A stretch of 36,221 nt of DNA. It comes from Teichococcus deserti. GTDB taxonomy: Bacteria > Pseudomonadota > Alphaproteobacteria > Acetobacterales > Acetobacteraceae. The stretch lies in assembly GCF_001982615.1 (NCBI RefSeq), contig NZ_MLCO01000184.1:1-36221 (forward strand), given 5' to 3'. The notes beneath the pieces were generated by a model, which saw only the letters and a program-made list of their open reading frames with translations, searched no databases and was not told the origin of the DNA. Shown in pieces: positions 24,627 through 33,505 of the stretch. Positions within the stretch are counted from its first letter, which is position 1; each line of letters opens with the position of its first letter. A program made the translations under genes and the position numbers.

Positions 24627-25118
24627 ATGAAGCTGAACGAGCTGCGCGACAACGAAGGCGCGCGGAACAAGTTCAAGCGCGTCGGTCGCGGCATCGGTTC
24701 CGGCAAGGGCAAGACCTCCGGCCGTGGCGTGAAGGGTCAGAAGGCCCGCACCGGCGTCTCGCTGAACGGCTTCGAAGGCGGCCAGCTGCCGATCTATCGG
24801 CGTCTGCCGAAGCGGGGCTTCGTCAATCCGTTCCGCAAGGAATTCGCGCCGATCAACGTCGGCTCGATCGATGCGGCGATCGAGTCCGGCCGTCTGCCGG
24901 CCGGTCAGGCGATCGACGAGGCGGCGCTCGAGGCGGCCGGCCTGGTCCGCACGGGTGCCAAGATCGCCGGCGTGCGCCTCCTGGCGCGCGGCGAGATCAA
25001 GCGCGCCGTGACCATCTCGGTGGCCGGGGCTTCGGCCGCGGCGATCGCGGCGGTCGAGGCGGCGGGCGGCAGCGTCACGGTGCTGGCGCCGGCCAAGGAA
25101 GAGAAGCCCGCCGCGTAA
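24627..25118 (+). CDS. rplO: 50S ribosomal protein L15
   Basis: A 163-residue protein, part of the central core of the large subunit. The Gly/Arg-rich N-terminus [19 protein letters not shown] and [18 protein letters not shown] are family signatures. It has a C-terminal tail about 15 residues longer than E. coli L15. Confidence 0.98.
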   Translation: MKLNELRDNEGARNKFKRVGRGIGSGKGKTSGRGVKGQKARTGVSLNGFEGGQLPIYRRLPKRGFVNPFRKEFAPINVGSIDAAIESGRLPAGQAIDEAALEAAGLVRTGAKIAGVRLLARGEIKRAVTISVAGASAAAIAAVEAAGGSVTVLAPAKEEKPAA

Positions 25119-25125
25119 GCCTTGC

Positions 25126-25145
25126 GCCCCCCGCCCTCGGGGGGC
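25126..25145 (+). other. GC hairpin between rplO and secY
   Basis: GCCCCCC (25126-25132; first base G) pairs with GGGGGGC (25139-25145) around GCCCTC, eight bases after the rplO stop. No T-run follows, so it is not a simple terminator. It lies at the ribosomal-protein/secY boundary and could attenuate or stabilise transcript ends; the secY ribosome site AAGGGG comes 70 bases later. Confidence 0.4.
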
Positions 25146-25224
25146 TAGGTGAGCACGACCGGGTTGGCAGCGGCGCCGCGGGAATCACCCCTCGGCGCCG
25201 CAGTCATGTTGAAGGGGCGAATTC

Positions 25225-26586
25225 ATGGCTTCCGCCGCCGAACAGCTCGCGGCCAATCTGAATCTCGGGGTCCTGTCGAAGGCCACCGAGCTCAAGAAGC
25301 GCATCTGGTTCACGCTGGCCGCGCTGATCGTCTACCGCATCGGCACCTACATCCCGGTGCCGGGCGTCGATGCCACCGTGATGGCCGAGATCCTGCGCCA
25401 GCATGGCGGCGGCATCCTCGGCATGTTCGACATGTTCACGGGTGGCGCGCTGGGCCGCATGACGGTCTTCGCGCTGAACATCATGCCCTACATCTCGGCC
25501 AGCATCATCATCCAGCTGATGAGCGCCGCGGTGCCGAGCCTGGAGGCCCTCAAGAAGGAGGGTGAATCCGGCCGCAAGAAGCTCAACCAGTACACCCGCT
25601 ACCTGACGGTGGTGATCGCCATCTTCCAGTCCTACGGCATCGCCGTGGGCCTCGAGAGCATGCAGGGCAGCTTCGGCGCGGCGGTCTATGACCCCGGCCT
25701 GTTCTTCCGCATCTCCTGCATGGCGACCCTGGTCGGCGGCACGCTGTTCCTGATGTGGATCGGCGAGCAGATCACCGCCCGCGGCATCGGCAACGGCATC
25801 AGCCTGATCATCTTCGCCGGCATCGTGGCCAATGTGCCCGGCGCGCTGGTCTCGACGCTGGAACTCGGCCGCACCGGCGCCCTGTCGCCGATCTTCATCG
25901 TGGCCTTCGGCCTGATCGCCCTCGCGGTCATCGCCTTCGTGGTCTTCATGGAGCGCGCCCAGCGCCGGATCCCGATCCAGTATCCGAAGCGCCAGGTCGG
26001 CAACCGCATGTTCGGCGGCGAGAACACCCACCTGCCGCTGAAGCTGAACACCGCCGGCGTTATCCCGCCGATCTTCGCCTCCTCGCTGCTGCTGCTGCCG
26101 GCGACCTTCGCCGGCTTCTCCGGCGGGCAGGAGGAGACCTGGCTGACGCGGGCCGCAGGCGCCCTGGCGCATGGCCAGCCGCTCTACATGGCGGCCTATG
26201 TCGGGCTGATCATCTTCTTCGCCTTCTTCTACACGGCGGTGGTGTTCAACCCGACGGAGACGGCGGACAACCTGAAGAAGCATGGCGGCTTCGTCCCCGG
26301 CATCCGCCCGGGCCAGGCCACGGCCGACTATCTGGACCGCGTGCTGTCGCGCCTGACCGGCGTCGGCGCGGTCTATCTCTGCATCGTCTGCCTGCTGCCC
26401 GAGATCCTGATCAGCCAGTACGGGGTGCCCTTCTATTTCGGCGGCACTTCCCTTCTGATCATTGTTTCGGTCACCATGGACACGGTGGCCCAGGTGCAGT
26501 CGCACCTCTTCGCCCATCAGTATGAGGGGCTGATCCGCAAGGCCCGGATGGGCGGCGGCCGCGGCGGGGCGCCGCGGCTGCGCTGA
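25225..26586 (+). CDS. secY: Protein translocase subunit SecY
   Basis: A 453-residue inner-membrane channel for protein secretion, with ten membrane helices. The N-terminus is [37 protein letters not shown] in two parts; the plug-region and lateral-gate helices follow, with [14 protein letters not shown], the ribosome-binding loop [12 protein letters not shown], and a C-terminal basic loop [21 protein letters not shown]. The ATG at 25225 follows AAGGGG. Length is standard. It lies between rplO and adk, as in other alphaproteobacteria. Confidence 0.98.
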   Translation: MASAAEQLAANLNLGVLSKATELKKRIWFTLAALIVYRIGTYIPVPGVDATVMAEILRQHGGGILGMFDMFTGGALGRMTVFALNIMPYISASIIIQLMSAAVPSLEALKKEGESGRKKLNQYTRYLTVVIAIFQSYGIAVGLESMQGSFGAAVYDPGLFFRISCMATLVGGTLFLMWIGEQITARGIGNGISLIIFAGIVANVPGALVSTLELGRTGALSPIFIVAFGLIALAVIAFVVFMERAQRRIPIQYPKRQVGNRMFGGENTHLPLKLNTAGVIPPIFASSLLLLPATFAGFSGGQEETWLTRAAGALAHGQPLYMAAYVGLIIFFAFFYTAVVFNPTETADNLKKHGGFVPGIRPGQATADYLDRVLSRLTGVGAVYLCIVCLLPEILISQYGVPFYFGGTSLLIIVSVTMDTVAQVQSHLFAHQYEGLIRKARMGGGRGGAPRLR

Positions 26587-26705
26587 GCCGCCCCGCCCGG
26601 GGGCGAGGTGATGGAATGGCGGGGCCGGGGGGTGCGCAAGCGCCCGCCGGCCGCGTCGTGAGGAAGATGGCAGATGACGCGCAGGAAGGCGGGGACGAAG
26701 CGAGG

Positions 26706-27353
26706 ATGAACCTGATTCTGCTGGGGCCCCCCGGGGCCGGGAAGGGCACCCAGGCGAAGCGGCTGGAGGAGCGCCACGGCATCGCGCAGATCTCCACCGG
26801 CGACATGCTGCGCGCCGAGGTGAAGAGCGGCAGCGACATCGGCCGCCAGGCCAAGGCGATCATGGAGCAGGGCGGGCTGGTGCCCGACGCCATCATCACA
26901 GCCATGCTGGCCAACCGGGTGTCGCAGCCCGACTGCGCCCGCGGCTTCATCCTGGACGGCTTCCCGCGCACCACGCCCCAGGCCGAGGCGCTGGACGTGA
27001 TGCTGAAGGAGAAGGGGCTGCAGCTCGACCAGGTGATCGAGCTGAAGGTGGACGACGCGGCGCTGGTCGAGCGCATCGCCGGCCGCTTCACCTGCGCCAG
27101 CTGCGGCACCGGCTACCATGACAGCTTCAAGCCGACGGCGAAGCCCGGCGTCTGCGACCATTGCGGCGGCACCGAATTCGTCCGCCGCGCCGACGACAAG
27201 GCCGAGACGGTGGCTGCCCGCCTCGAGGCCTATCACCGGCAGACCGCGCCGCTGCTGCCCTACTATGATGCGCAGGGCAAGCTGCGGCAGGTCGACGGCA
27301 TGGCCTCGATGGACGAGGTCGCCCGGCAGATCGAGGCGGTGCTCGGGCGCTGA
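26706..27353 (+). CDS. adk: Adenylate kinase, zinc-binding LID type
   Basis: A 215-residue enzyme that interconverts ATP, ADP and AMP. The P-loop GPPGAGKGT is at 7-15, and the AMP-binding STGDMLR at 30-36. The LID domain holds four cysteines (C130, C133, C150, C153), the zinc-binding form rather than the zinc-free form of E. coli. GFPRT (85-89) is the NMP-binding signature. The frame is open upstream to 26616, but this ATG gives the standard N-terminus. It ends with a strong terminator at 27377. Confidence 0.97.
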   Translation: MNLILLGPPGAGKGTQAKRLEERHGIAQISTGDMLRAEVKSGSDIGRQAKAIMEQGGLVPDAIITAMLANRVSQPDCARGFILDGFPRTTPQAEALDVMLKEKGLQLDQVIELKVDDAALVERIAGRFTCASCGTGYHDSFKPTAKPGVCDHCGGTEFVRRADDKAETVAARLEAYHRQTAPLLPYYDAQGKLRQVDGMASMDEVARQIEAVLGR

Positions 27354-27376
27354 GCCCGGACCGGCCAGACGAAGCA

Positions 27377-27400
27377 AAGGGGCCCTTGGGCCCCTTTTTT
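27377..27400 (+). terminator. Intrinsic terminator after adk
   Basis: AAGGGGCCC and GGGCCCCTT form a stem around TT, followed by a T-run (TTTTTT). It starts 23 bases after the adk stop and closes the tuf-S10-spc-adk transcription unit. Confidence 0.9.
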
Positions 27401-27433
27401 CATGCGGCCGGCGCCAGGGCGGCTTGGGGATAA

Positions 27434-27447
27434 CCTGACCAGTCAGG
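27434..27447. repeat. Inverted repeat next to the alpha-operon -35
   Basis: CCTGAC-CA-GTCAGG, a perfect 6-bp dyad two bases upstream of the -35 TTGACT. The position suits an activator or repressor site. Confidence 0.45.
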
Positions 27448-27449
27448 GC

Positions 27450-27479
27450 TTGACTCTCGCCCCGCTTGCTCGGTAAACC
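27450..27479 (+). promoter_or_regulatory. Candidate promoter of the alpha operon
   Basis: TTGACT (27450-27455) followed 18 nt later by TAAACC (27474-27479). It sits after the adk terminator and 140 bases before rpsM. The -35 is strong, the -10 partial. Confidence 0.5.
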
Positions 27480-27619
27480 CGCGCCTCTCGCGGTCGGGGT
27501 CTCCTCGGCCGCGTAGATGGTTGCGTTTCGATCACTACGATTCGGGGCGCGCCGATCACCTTCGCCGGCGCCTTGCCGGTACGAACGGGAGCCCCCGGGG
27601 CTTCAGGAGCAGGTCATCG
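27480..27619 (+). promoter_or_regulatory. Leader of the rpsM-rpsK-rpoA-rplQ message
   Basis: About 140 bases with no gene, long enough for an RNA control element. Near its end AGCCCC-C-GGGGCT (27590-27602) forms a hairpin just before the AGGAG ribosome site (27606-27610). In E. coli the alpha-operon leader is an S4-binding pseudoknot; rpsD (S4) is absent from this operon, so the same control is uncertain. Confidence 0.4.
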
Positions 27620-27997
27620 ATGGCACGCATTGCAGGCGTGAACATTCCCACCAACAAGCGCGTTCTCATTTCCCTTCGCTACATTTACGGCATCGGTCCG
27701 GCGAATGCGAAGGTGATCTGCGAGCAGCTCGCCATCCCCGAGGATCGGCGCGTCAACCAGCTGACGGATGAGGAGATCCTCAAGATCCGCGAGCTGATCG
27801 ACCGCGAGTACCGGGTCGAGGGCGACCTGCGTCGCGAGAACGCGATGAACATCAAGCGCCTGATGGACATGGCCTGCTATCGTGGCCTGCGTCACCGCAA
27901 GGGCCTGCCGGTCCGCGGTCAGCGCACCCACACGAACGCGCGCACCCGCAAGGGCAAGGCCGTCGCGATCGCCGGCAAGAAGAAGGTGACCAAGTAA
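27620..27997 (+). CDS. rpsM: 30S ribosomal protein S13
   Basis: A 125-residue 30S head protein contacting P-site tRNA. It starts [14 protein letters not shown], with the helix-two-turn-helix region [19 protein letters not shown] and the C-terminal [11 protein letters not shown]. The ATG at 27620 follows AGGAG; the frame is open upstream to 27521 but without conservation. Confidence 0.98.
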   Translation: MARIAGVNIPTNKRVLISLRYIYGIGPANAKVICEQLAIPEDRRVNQLTDEEILKIRELIDREYRVEGDLRRENAMNIKRLMDMACYRGLRHRKGLPVRGQRTHTNARTRKGKAVAIAGKKKVTK

Positions 27998-27998
27998 G

Positions 27999-28391
27999 AT
28001 GGCGCGTCAGCCCAGCGGTCGTCCCCGCAAGAAGGAACGCAAGAATATTGCGTCCGGCGTCGCCCACGTGCTCGCCTCCTTCAACAACACCATCGTCACC
28101 ATCACCGACAGCCAGGGCAATGCCATCGCCTGGTCGTCCGCCGGCAGCCAGGGCTTCAAGGGTTCGCGCAAGTCGACCCCCTATGCCGCCCAGGTCGCGG
28201 CTGAGGACGCCGGCCGCAAGGCCCGCGAGCACGGCATGGAGACGCTGGAGATCATGGTCTCTGGTCCGGGTTCGGGTCGTGAATCCGCCCTGCGCGCGCT
28301 GCAGGCCGTCGGCTTCTACGTCACCGCCATCCGCGACGTGACCCCCATCCCGCACAATGGCTGCCGTCCGCGCAAGCGGCGTCGGGTCTGA
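27999..28391 (+). CDS. rpsK: 30S ribosomal protein S11
   Basis: A 130-residue platform protein. It has [20 protein letters not shown] and ends [15 protein letters not shown]. The Asn-Gly there is the isoaspartate site known in E. coli S11. The usual CRPPKRRRV reads CRPRKRRRV here, a Pro-to-Arg difference. One base follows rpsM. Confidence 0.98.
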   Translation: MARQPSGRPRKKERKNIASGVAHVLASFNNTIVTITDSQGNAIAWSSAGSQGFKGSRKSTPYAAQVAAEDAGRKAREHGMETLEIMVSGPGSGRESALRALQAVGFYVTAIRDVTPIPHNGCRPRKRRRV

Positions 28392-28415
28392 GGCGAGGCT
28401 GCAGGAGACACCGAA

Positions 28416-29432
28416 GTGCTCGAGCGCAACTGGCGTTCCCTGATCCGCCCCGAAAAGCTCGACGTCGAGCCCGGGGCCGACCCTTCGCGCACGGCGACGG
28501 TGGTGGCGGAGCCGCTCGAGCGCGGCTTCGGCATGACCCTCGGCAATGCGCTGCGGCGCGTGCTGCTGTCGTCGCTGCAGGGTGCGGCGGTCACCGCCAT
28601 CCGCATCGACGGCGCGCTGCATGAATTCTCCAGCCTGCAGGGCGTGCGGGAGGATGTCACCGACATCGTCCTGAACATCAAGCGGCTTGCCATCCGGATG
28701 CAGGGCGAGGGCGCCAAGCGCCTGCAGCTGACTGCCACCGGCCCTGGCGAGGTGACGGCCGGCCAGATCCAGACCACTGGCGACATCGAGATCGCCAATC
28801 CGGAGCTGGTCATCTGCACGCTCGACGACGGCGCCAAGCTGTCGATGGAGCTGACCGTCGATGTCGGCAAGGGCTATGTGCCCGCCTCCGAGAACCGCCC
28901 GGAAGACGCCCCCATCGGGCTGATCCCGGTCGATGCCATCTACTCCCCGGTCCGCCGCGTGGCGTATCAGGTGCAGCCGACCCGCGTCGGCCAGCGCACC
29001 GACTACGACAAGCTGGTGCTGACGGTGGAGACGGACGGCACGGTGGCGCCGGAGGACGCGGTGGCGCTGGCCGCCCGCATCCTGCAGGACCAGCTGCAGC
29101 TCTTCATCAACTTCGATGAGCCGCGCGAGCGCAAGGTGGAAGAGGTGCAGGACGACCTGCCCTTCAACCGCAACCTGCTCCGCAAGGTCGATGAGCTGGA
29201 ACTGTCGGTCCGCAGCGCGAACTGCCTGAAGAACGACAACATCGTCTATATCGGCGACCTGGTGCAGAAGACGGAGCAGGAGATGCTCCGCACTCCGAAC
29301 TTCGGCCGCAAGTCGCTGAACGAAATCAAGGAAGTCCTCGCTTCCATGGGCCTGTCCCTCGGCATGACCGTGCCGGGCTGGCCGCCGGAGAATATCGAGG
29401 ACCTCGCGAAGAAGATCGAAGAGCCGTTCTGA
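28416..29432 (+). CDS. rpoA: DNA-directed RNA polymerase subunit alpha
   Basis: A 338-residue subunit that nucleates RNA polymerase assembly. The N-terminal domain includes [22 protein letters not shown], the dimerisation signature, and the C-terminal domain has [17 protein letters not shown] and [12 protein letters not shown], the DNA- and activator-binding helices. It starts with GTG at 28416, preceded by AGGAG (8 bases). Length is standard for Alphaproteobacteria. Confidence 0.98.
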   Translation: MLERNWRSLIRPEKLDVEPGADPSRTATVVAEPLERGFGMTLGNALRRVLLSSLQGAAVTAIRIDGALHEFSSLQGVREDVTDIVLNIKRLAIRMQGEGAKRLQLTATGPGEVTAGQIQTTGDIEIANPELVICTLDDGAKLSMELTVDVGKGYVPASENRPEDAPIGLIPVDAIYSPVRRVAYQVQPTRVGQRTDYDKLVLTVETDGTVAPEDAVALAARILQDQLQLFINFDEPRERKVEEVQDDLPFNRNLLRKVDELELSVRSANCLKNDNIVYIGDLVQKTEQEMLRTPNFGRKSLNEIKEVLASMGLSLGMTVPGWPPENIEDLAKKIEEPF

Positions 29433-29459
29433 TTTTCGGCCACCTGAAGGAATAGACCC

Positions 29460-29891
29460 ATGCGTCACGGGGTTGCCGGCCGGAAGCTCGGCGTCACCTC
29501 CACCCACCGTATTGCGATGCTCCGCAATATGGCGACCAGCCTGCTCAAGCACGAGCAGATCACCACGACCCTGCCCAAGGCGAAGGAGCTGCGCCCCTAC
29601 GTGGAGCGCATCATCACCCTGGGCAAGCGTGGCGACCTGCATGCGCGTCGGCAGGCCTATGCTCAGATCATGGACAAGAAGGTGGTGGACAAGCTCTTCA
29701 CCACCATCGCCGACCGCTACAAGGCGCGTCAGGGTGGCTACACCCGCGTGCTGAAGGCCGGCATCCGCTACGGCGACGCCGCGGACATGGCCGTGATCGA
29801 GCTGGTCGAGCGCGACGTTGCTGCCAAGGGCCTGGATTCGGGTCCGAAGCAGGTCGCGCCGGAGGCCGAGGGCGAGCAGGACGCGGCGTAA
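29460..29891 (+). CDS. rplQ: 50S ribosomal protein L17
   Basis: A 143-residue protein at the tunnel exit. It starts [17 protein letters not shown] and contains [29 protein letters not shown] in two parts. A charged C-terminal tail adds about 15 residues to the E. coli length. Last gene of the alpha operon. Confidence 0.98.
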   Translation: MRHGVAGRKLGVTSTHRIAMLRNMATSLLKHEQITTTLPKAKELRPYVERIITLGKRGDLHARRQAYAQIMDKKVVDKLFTTIADRYKARQGGYTRVLKAGIRYGDAADMAVIELVERDVAAKGLDSGPKQVAPEAEGEQDAA

Positions 29892-29926
29892 GCTGCGACC
29901 GGCTTTCCAGCCACTAGGTTAGGCGA

Positions 29927-29962
29927 GGGGCGGATGGGCAACCATCCGCCCCTTTGCTTTTG
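29927..29962 (+). terminator. Terminator after rplQ
   Basis: A perfect 12-bp stem AGGGGCGGATGG / CCATCCGCCCCT with a GCAA tetraloop, followed by TTGCTTTT. It starts 36 bases after the rplQ stop. The GNRA-type loop adds stability. Confidence 0.88.
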
Positions 29963-30046
29963 CGGCCCCTTGCGGTGCGGCGCCGCGCCGGGCTTGATGC
30001 CGGCCGGGTCCTCCGGGACCGCAGGCTGAGCAAAGGATCGCCCGCC

Positions 30047-30889
30047 ATGCGGCTGGCCGTGGTGCAGATGAATCCCGGGCACGACAAGGCGGCCAATATC
30101 GCCGCCGCCGAGCGCCTGGTGGCCGAGGCCGTCGCCGCCGACCGGCCGGCGCTGGTCGCCCTGCCGGAGCTCTGGGACTGCCTGGGCGGCGACCGCGCCG
30201 CCCGCGCGGCGGCGGCCGAGACGCTGCCCGAGCCCGGGCAGGAAGGCGGCGCCGCCTATGAGGCGATGCGCGCCATGGCCCGCCGCCACCAGATCTACCT
30301 CCATGGCGGCAGCATCATCGAGCAGGGCGCCGAGAAGCACCTGAACACGACGGTCGCCTTCGCCCCCGACGGCACCGAGCTCGCCCGCTACCGCAAGATC
30401 TTCCTGTTCGACATCGTCACGCCGGACGGGCGGGGGTTCCGCGAGAGCGCGGCCTATGGTGCCGGCGACGCGGTGGTGACCTACCAGGCCGGCGAGACCC
30501 GCATCGGCTGCGCCATCTGCTACGACCTGCGCTTTCCGGAACTGTTCCAGGCGCTGCGGCGGCAGGGGGCGGAGGTGATCATGCTGCCCTCGGCCTTCAC
30601 CCTGCAGACCGGCAAGGATCACTGGGAGCCGCTGCTGCGGGCGCGGGCGATCGAGACGCAGTGCTGGATGGCCGCACCCGCCACCTGGGGCCAGCACGAG
30701 GAGCGGTCGGGGCCGCGCCAGACCTATGGGCATGCCATGGTCGTCGATCCCTGGGGCCAGGTGGTGGCCAGCGCCAGCGACGGCACCGGCTGGGCGGCCG
30801 CCCGCATCGATCCGGCGCTGACCGCCCGCATCCGCCGCGACATGCCGCTGCTCGAGCATCGCGCCGCCGCGGCCATGGACTGGGCATGA
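30047..30889 (+). CDS. Carbon-nitrogen hydrolase (Nit1/Nit2 family amidase)
   Basis: A 280-residue nitrilase-superfamily enzyme. The Glu-Lys-Cys triad is E41 (ALPELWD), K117 (RKIFLFD) and C158 ([10 protein letters not shown]). The DLRFPEL context matches the branch containing deaminated glutathione amidase and omega-amidase, which repair deaminated glutathione or hydrolyse alpha-ketoglutaramate. I chose the ATG at 30047 since it gives the canonical [10 protein letters not shown] start; a start 93 bases earlier would add an Arg-rich stretch. It overlaps NAD kinase by ATGA. Confidence 0.92.
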   Translation: MRLAVVQMNPGHDKAANIAAAERLVAEAVAADRPALVALPELWDCLGGDRAARAAAAETLPEPGQEGGAAYEAMRAMARRHQIYLHGGSIIEQGAEKHLNTTVAFAPDGTELARYRKIFLFDIVTPDGRGFRESAAYGAGDAVVTYQAGETRIGCAICYDLRFPELFQALRRQGAEVIMLPSAFTLQTGKDHWEPLLRARAIETQCWMAAPATWGQHEERSGPRQTYGHAMVVDPWGQVVASASDGTGWAAARIDPALTARIRRDMPLLEHRAAAAMDWA

Positions 30890-31713
30890 CGGCCGCGCTG
30901 TTCGGCCAGGGCGGCGGGCTCGGCGACGGGGTCGAGCTGCCGGCCGACCTGCATGGGCGGATTTCTTTTCTGTCTGCCGGCGGGGAAAAGGCGGAGGCGG
31001 CGCGCGACCGGCTGGCCGCGGCGCATGGCGATGCAGCCCCCGATCAGGCAGCGGTCATCGTGGCGCTGGGCGGCGACGGCTTCATGCTGGAGACGCAGCA
31101 CCGCTATCTCGGCGCCAACCGGCCGGTCTACGGCATGAATTGCGGCAGCGTCGGCTTCCTGATGAACGACTTCGCCGAGGGCGACCTGCCGGCGCGTCTG
31201 GCGCGCGCCCAGGCGGCGACGCTGCACCCGCTGCGGATGCGCGCCGTCGACCAGGACGGCGGCCACCGCGAGGCGCTGGCGATCAACGAGGTCTCGCTGC
31301 TGCGCGAGACCCGCCAGGCCGCCAAGATCCGCATCCTGGTCGACGGCAAGGAGCGGCTGCCGGAGCTGATCTGCGACGGCATCCTGGTCTCCACGCCGGC
31401 GGGCAGCACCGCCTACAACCTCTCGGCCGCCGGGCCGATCGTGCCGCTGGGCGCCAATCTGCTGCCGATGACGCCGATTTCCGCCTTCCGGCCACGGCGC
31501 TGGCGCGGCGCGCTGCTGCCCTCCGAGGCGGTGGTCGTCTTCGAGATCCTCGAGGCGGAAAAGCGCCCCGTCGCGGCGGTCGCCGACAATGTCGAGGTGC
31601 GCAACATCCGCTCGGTGGAGATCCGCGAGGATCGCAGCCTGGCGATGACCATGCTCTTCGATCCCGATCACGGGCTGTCGGAGCGGATCATCGCCGAGCA
31701 GTTCACGGTCTGA
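30886..31713 (+). CDS. nadK: NAD kinase
   Basis: A 275-residue enzyme that phosphorylates NAD to NADP. The GGDG motif is at 62-65 ([12 protein letters not shown]), followed by [14 protein letters not shown], the NE motif in [16 protein letters not shown], and [24 protein letters not shown], the catalytic conserved domain. The ATG overlaps the amidase stop, so the two are co-translated. The first 25 residues are not conserved. Length is normal for the short bacterial form. Confidence 0.95.
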   Translation: MTAALFGQGGGLGDGVELPADLHGRISFLSAGGEKAEAARDRLAAAHGDAAPDQAAVIVALGGDGFMLETQHRYLGANRPVYGMNCGSVGFLMNDFAEGDLPARLARAQAATLHPLRMRAVDQDGGHREALAINEVSLLRETRQAAKIRILVDGKERLPELICDGILVSTPAGSTAYNLSAAGPIVPLGANLLPMTPISAFRPRRWRGALLPSEAVVVFEILEAEKRPVAAVADNVEVRNIRSVEIREDRSLAMTMLFDPDHGLSERIIAEQFTV

Positions 31714-31721
31714 GAAACGCC

Positions 31722-31746
31722 CCTGGGCCGGCAGCGCCGGCCCAGG
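31722..31746. terminator. Bidirectional terminator-like hairpin between nadK and the SBP gene
   Basis: Perfect 11-bp arms CCTGGGCCGGC and GCCGGCCCAGG with an AGC loop lie between two convergent genes. No proper T-run follows in either direction, but the symmetry and position fit a two-way terminator. Confidence 0.7.
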
Positions 31747-31758
31747 AACCGACAAAAA

Positions 31759-33402
31759 TCACTCGGGGCGGACGCTCATGGCGATGGTGCGCTCGTCCAT
31801 CCGCGGCTCGTAGCGCAGGCCCTTCCGCACCGCCCAGCTGTTGACCAGCTGGTACAGCGGGATGATGCCGAGGTCGTCCATCGCCATCTTCACGCCCTCC
31901 TGCAGCAGCGCCTCGCGCGCCTTGTCGTCCAGCGTCGCCGCGGCGCGGGCCGCCAGGGCGTCGAGCTCGGGGTTGCTGTAGCGGCCCGGGTTGCTGGCGC
32001 CCGTCCGGCGCTCGCGGTCATGCGTGCCCAGCACATTGACCAGCATGTAGGAGGCCTCGCCGGTGGTGCTGCCCCAGCCGGCCAGGCGCATGGAGAATTC
32101 CTGCCGGTTGCTGCGCACCGAGAAGCTGGCCCAGGGCAGCGCCTCGACCTGGGTCTGCACGCCGATGCGGGTCCACATCTGGGCGATCGCCTGTGCGGTC
32201 TTGGCGTCGTTGGGATAGCGGTCGTTCGGGCTGTGCAGGGTCAGGCGGAAGCCCTGCGGGAAGCCGGCCTCGGCCAGCAGGGCGCGGGCGCCGGCGGGGT
32301 CGAAGGCGGGCGTGCGGACGGCCGGGTTGTAGCCGAAGGTGCCGGGCGGCAGCCACTGGCCGGTGGCCTGGGCAGTGCCTTCCATCACCCGCTCGGCCAG
32401 GGCCTCGCGCTGGATGGCCATCGACAGGGCGCGGCGCACCCGCAGGTCCTGGAACGGATTTCTGTCGATCGGCTTGCCGGCGTTGTCGGTCGCGAAGGGG
32501 GTGGCGCCGGTGCGGGAGAAATCGGCCATCAGGTAGATCAGGCGGACACCCTGGATCTCGGGCACCGACAGCCGGGCGTCGCGCTTTAACCGCTCCAGGT
32601 CGGTGGAGGGCACCTGGTCGATGACGTCGACGTCGCCGGCCAGGATCGCCGCGGTCCGGGCGCCGTCGCTGCCGATGAAGCGGTAGTTCACCGCCTGCCA
32701 GGGCTCGCGGCCGCCCCAGTAGCTGTCGTTGCGCACCAGCTCGGCGCGGTCGCCGGGGCGGTAGCTGCGCAGCCGGTAGGGGCCGGTGCCGATCGCCGCC
32801 TTGCCGCTGTTGTAGTCCTCGGTCGCCGCACCCTCGCCGGCATGGCGCGAGACGATGGAAACCGCGCCCATCTCCACCGGCAGCAGCGGATGCGGCTGGG
32901 CGGTGTGCAGGCGGATGGTCAGCGGGTCGACCACCTCGACCTTGGTGATGGCGCGGACGAAGCCGCCCATGCCGCCCGGGCTGTTCGGCACGTTGGGCGC
33001 GCGGCCCAGGCTGAAGGCCACGTCGTCGGCGGTGAAGTCGCGCCCGTCATGCCACTTCACCCCGGGGCGCAGCTTGAATTCCCACACCGTCGGCTCGACC
33101 GCGCGCCAGCTCTCGGCCAGGCCCGGATAGGGCTGGGCGCGGGCGTCGCGGCCGACCAGGAAGTCGAAAAGATGCATCGCCAGCGCGTTGTTGGGCGCCG
33201 CGTTGTAGAAATGCGGGTCGATCGAGGTGACCGCGCCGCCGATGCCGATATTGAGAATGGCATTGGTGCCAAGCTGCGTCTGGGCCGCGGCAGGAGCGCT
33301 TCCGGCAGAGAGAAAGCCAGCCAGAAACAGCGCGCTAAGCCCGGCGCCGTGACGCGCGCGCAAGAAAATCCGGTGCGCCGGATTGTGGTTATTGTGTGAC
33401 AT
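31759..33402 (-). CDS. ABC transporter substrate-binding protein, family 5 (paralog 1)
   Basis: A 547-residue periplasmic binding protein of the DppA/OppA/NikA type. Signal peptide at about 1-40 (hydrophobic GLSALFLAGFLSAG, cleavage near APAAA|Q). The SBP5 signature runs through PGLAESWRAVEPTVWEFKLRPGVKWHDG and FTADDVAFSL, and the C-terminal domain has GRYSNPELDALA. It binds peptides or similar solutes for import, but has no permease or ATPase on its own strand here. It is clearly paralogous to the gene at 33506, with matching segments throughout, such as TGPYRLRSYRPGDR against TGPFRYQSFRSGDR. Ligand unknown. Confidence 0.93.
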   Translation of the reverse strand: MSHNNHNPAHRIFLRARHGAGLSALFLAGFLSAGSAPAAAQTQLGTNAILNIGIGGAVTSIDPHFYNAAPNNALAMHLFDFLVGRDARAQPYPGLAESWRAVEPTVWEFKLRPGVKWHDGRDFTADDVAFSLGRAPNVPNSPGGMGGFVRAITKVEVVDPLTIRLHTAQPHPLLPVEMGAVSIVSRHAGEGAATEDYNSGKAAIGTGPYRLRSYRPGDRAELVRNDSYWGGREPWQAVNYRFIGSDGARTAAILAGDVDVIDQVPSTDLERLKRDARLSVPEIQGVRLIYLMADFSRTGATPFATDNAGKPIDRNPFQDLRVRRALSMAIQREALAERVMEGTAQATGQWLPPGTFGYNPAVRTPAFDPAGARALLAEAGFPQGFRLTLHSPNDRYPNDAKTAQAIAQMWTRIGVQTQVEALPWASFSVRSNRQEFSMRLAGWGSTTGEASYMLVNVLGTHDRERRTGASNPGRYSNPELDALAARAAATLDDKAREALLQEGVKMAMDDLGIIPLYQLVNSWAVRKGLRYEPRMDERTIAMSVRPE

Positions 33403-33462
33403 GGAAGTGTCCGTTTCCCGGTAGGCAAGGCGCGCAACCTAGCGACAAGGGACCTGTCCTGC

Positions 33463-33492
33463 TACACTGCCCCGTGAAGAGGTCATAACCTC
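33463..33492 (+). promoter_or_regulatory. Candidate -10 and operator-like dyad before the plus-strand SBP gene
   Basis: TACACT (33463-33468) resembles a -10; the -35 is not convincing. Immediately downstream GAGGT-CATA-ACCTC (33479-33492) is a perfect 5-bp dyad at about +5 to +18 of the expected transcript, a usual place for a repressor site. The 103-base gap separates two divergent paralogs. Confidence 0.4.
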
Positions 33493-33505
33493 CCCGGGGG
33501 ACGGT

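Noticed and set aside
25149-25565. GTG-initiated frame between rplO and secY
   Set aside because: It runs out of frame through secY and has a non-protein-like composition.
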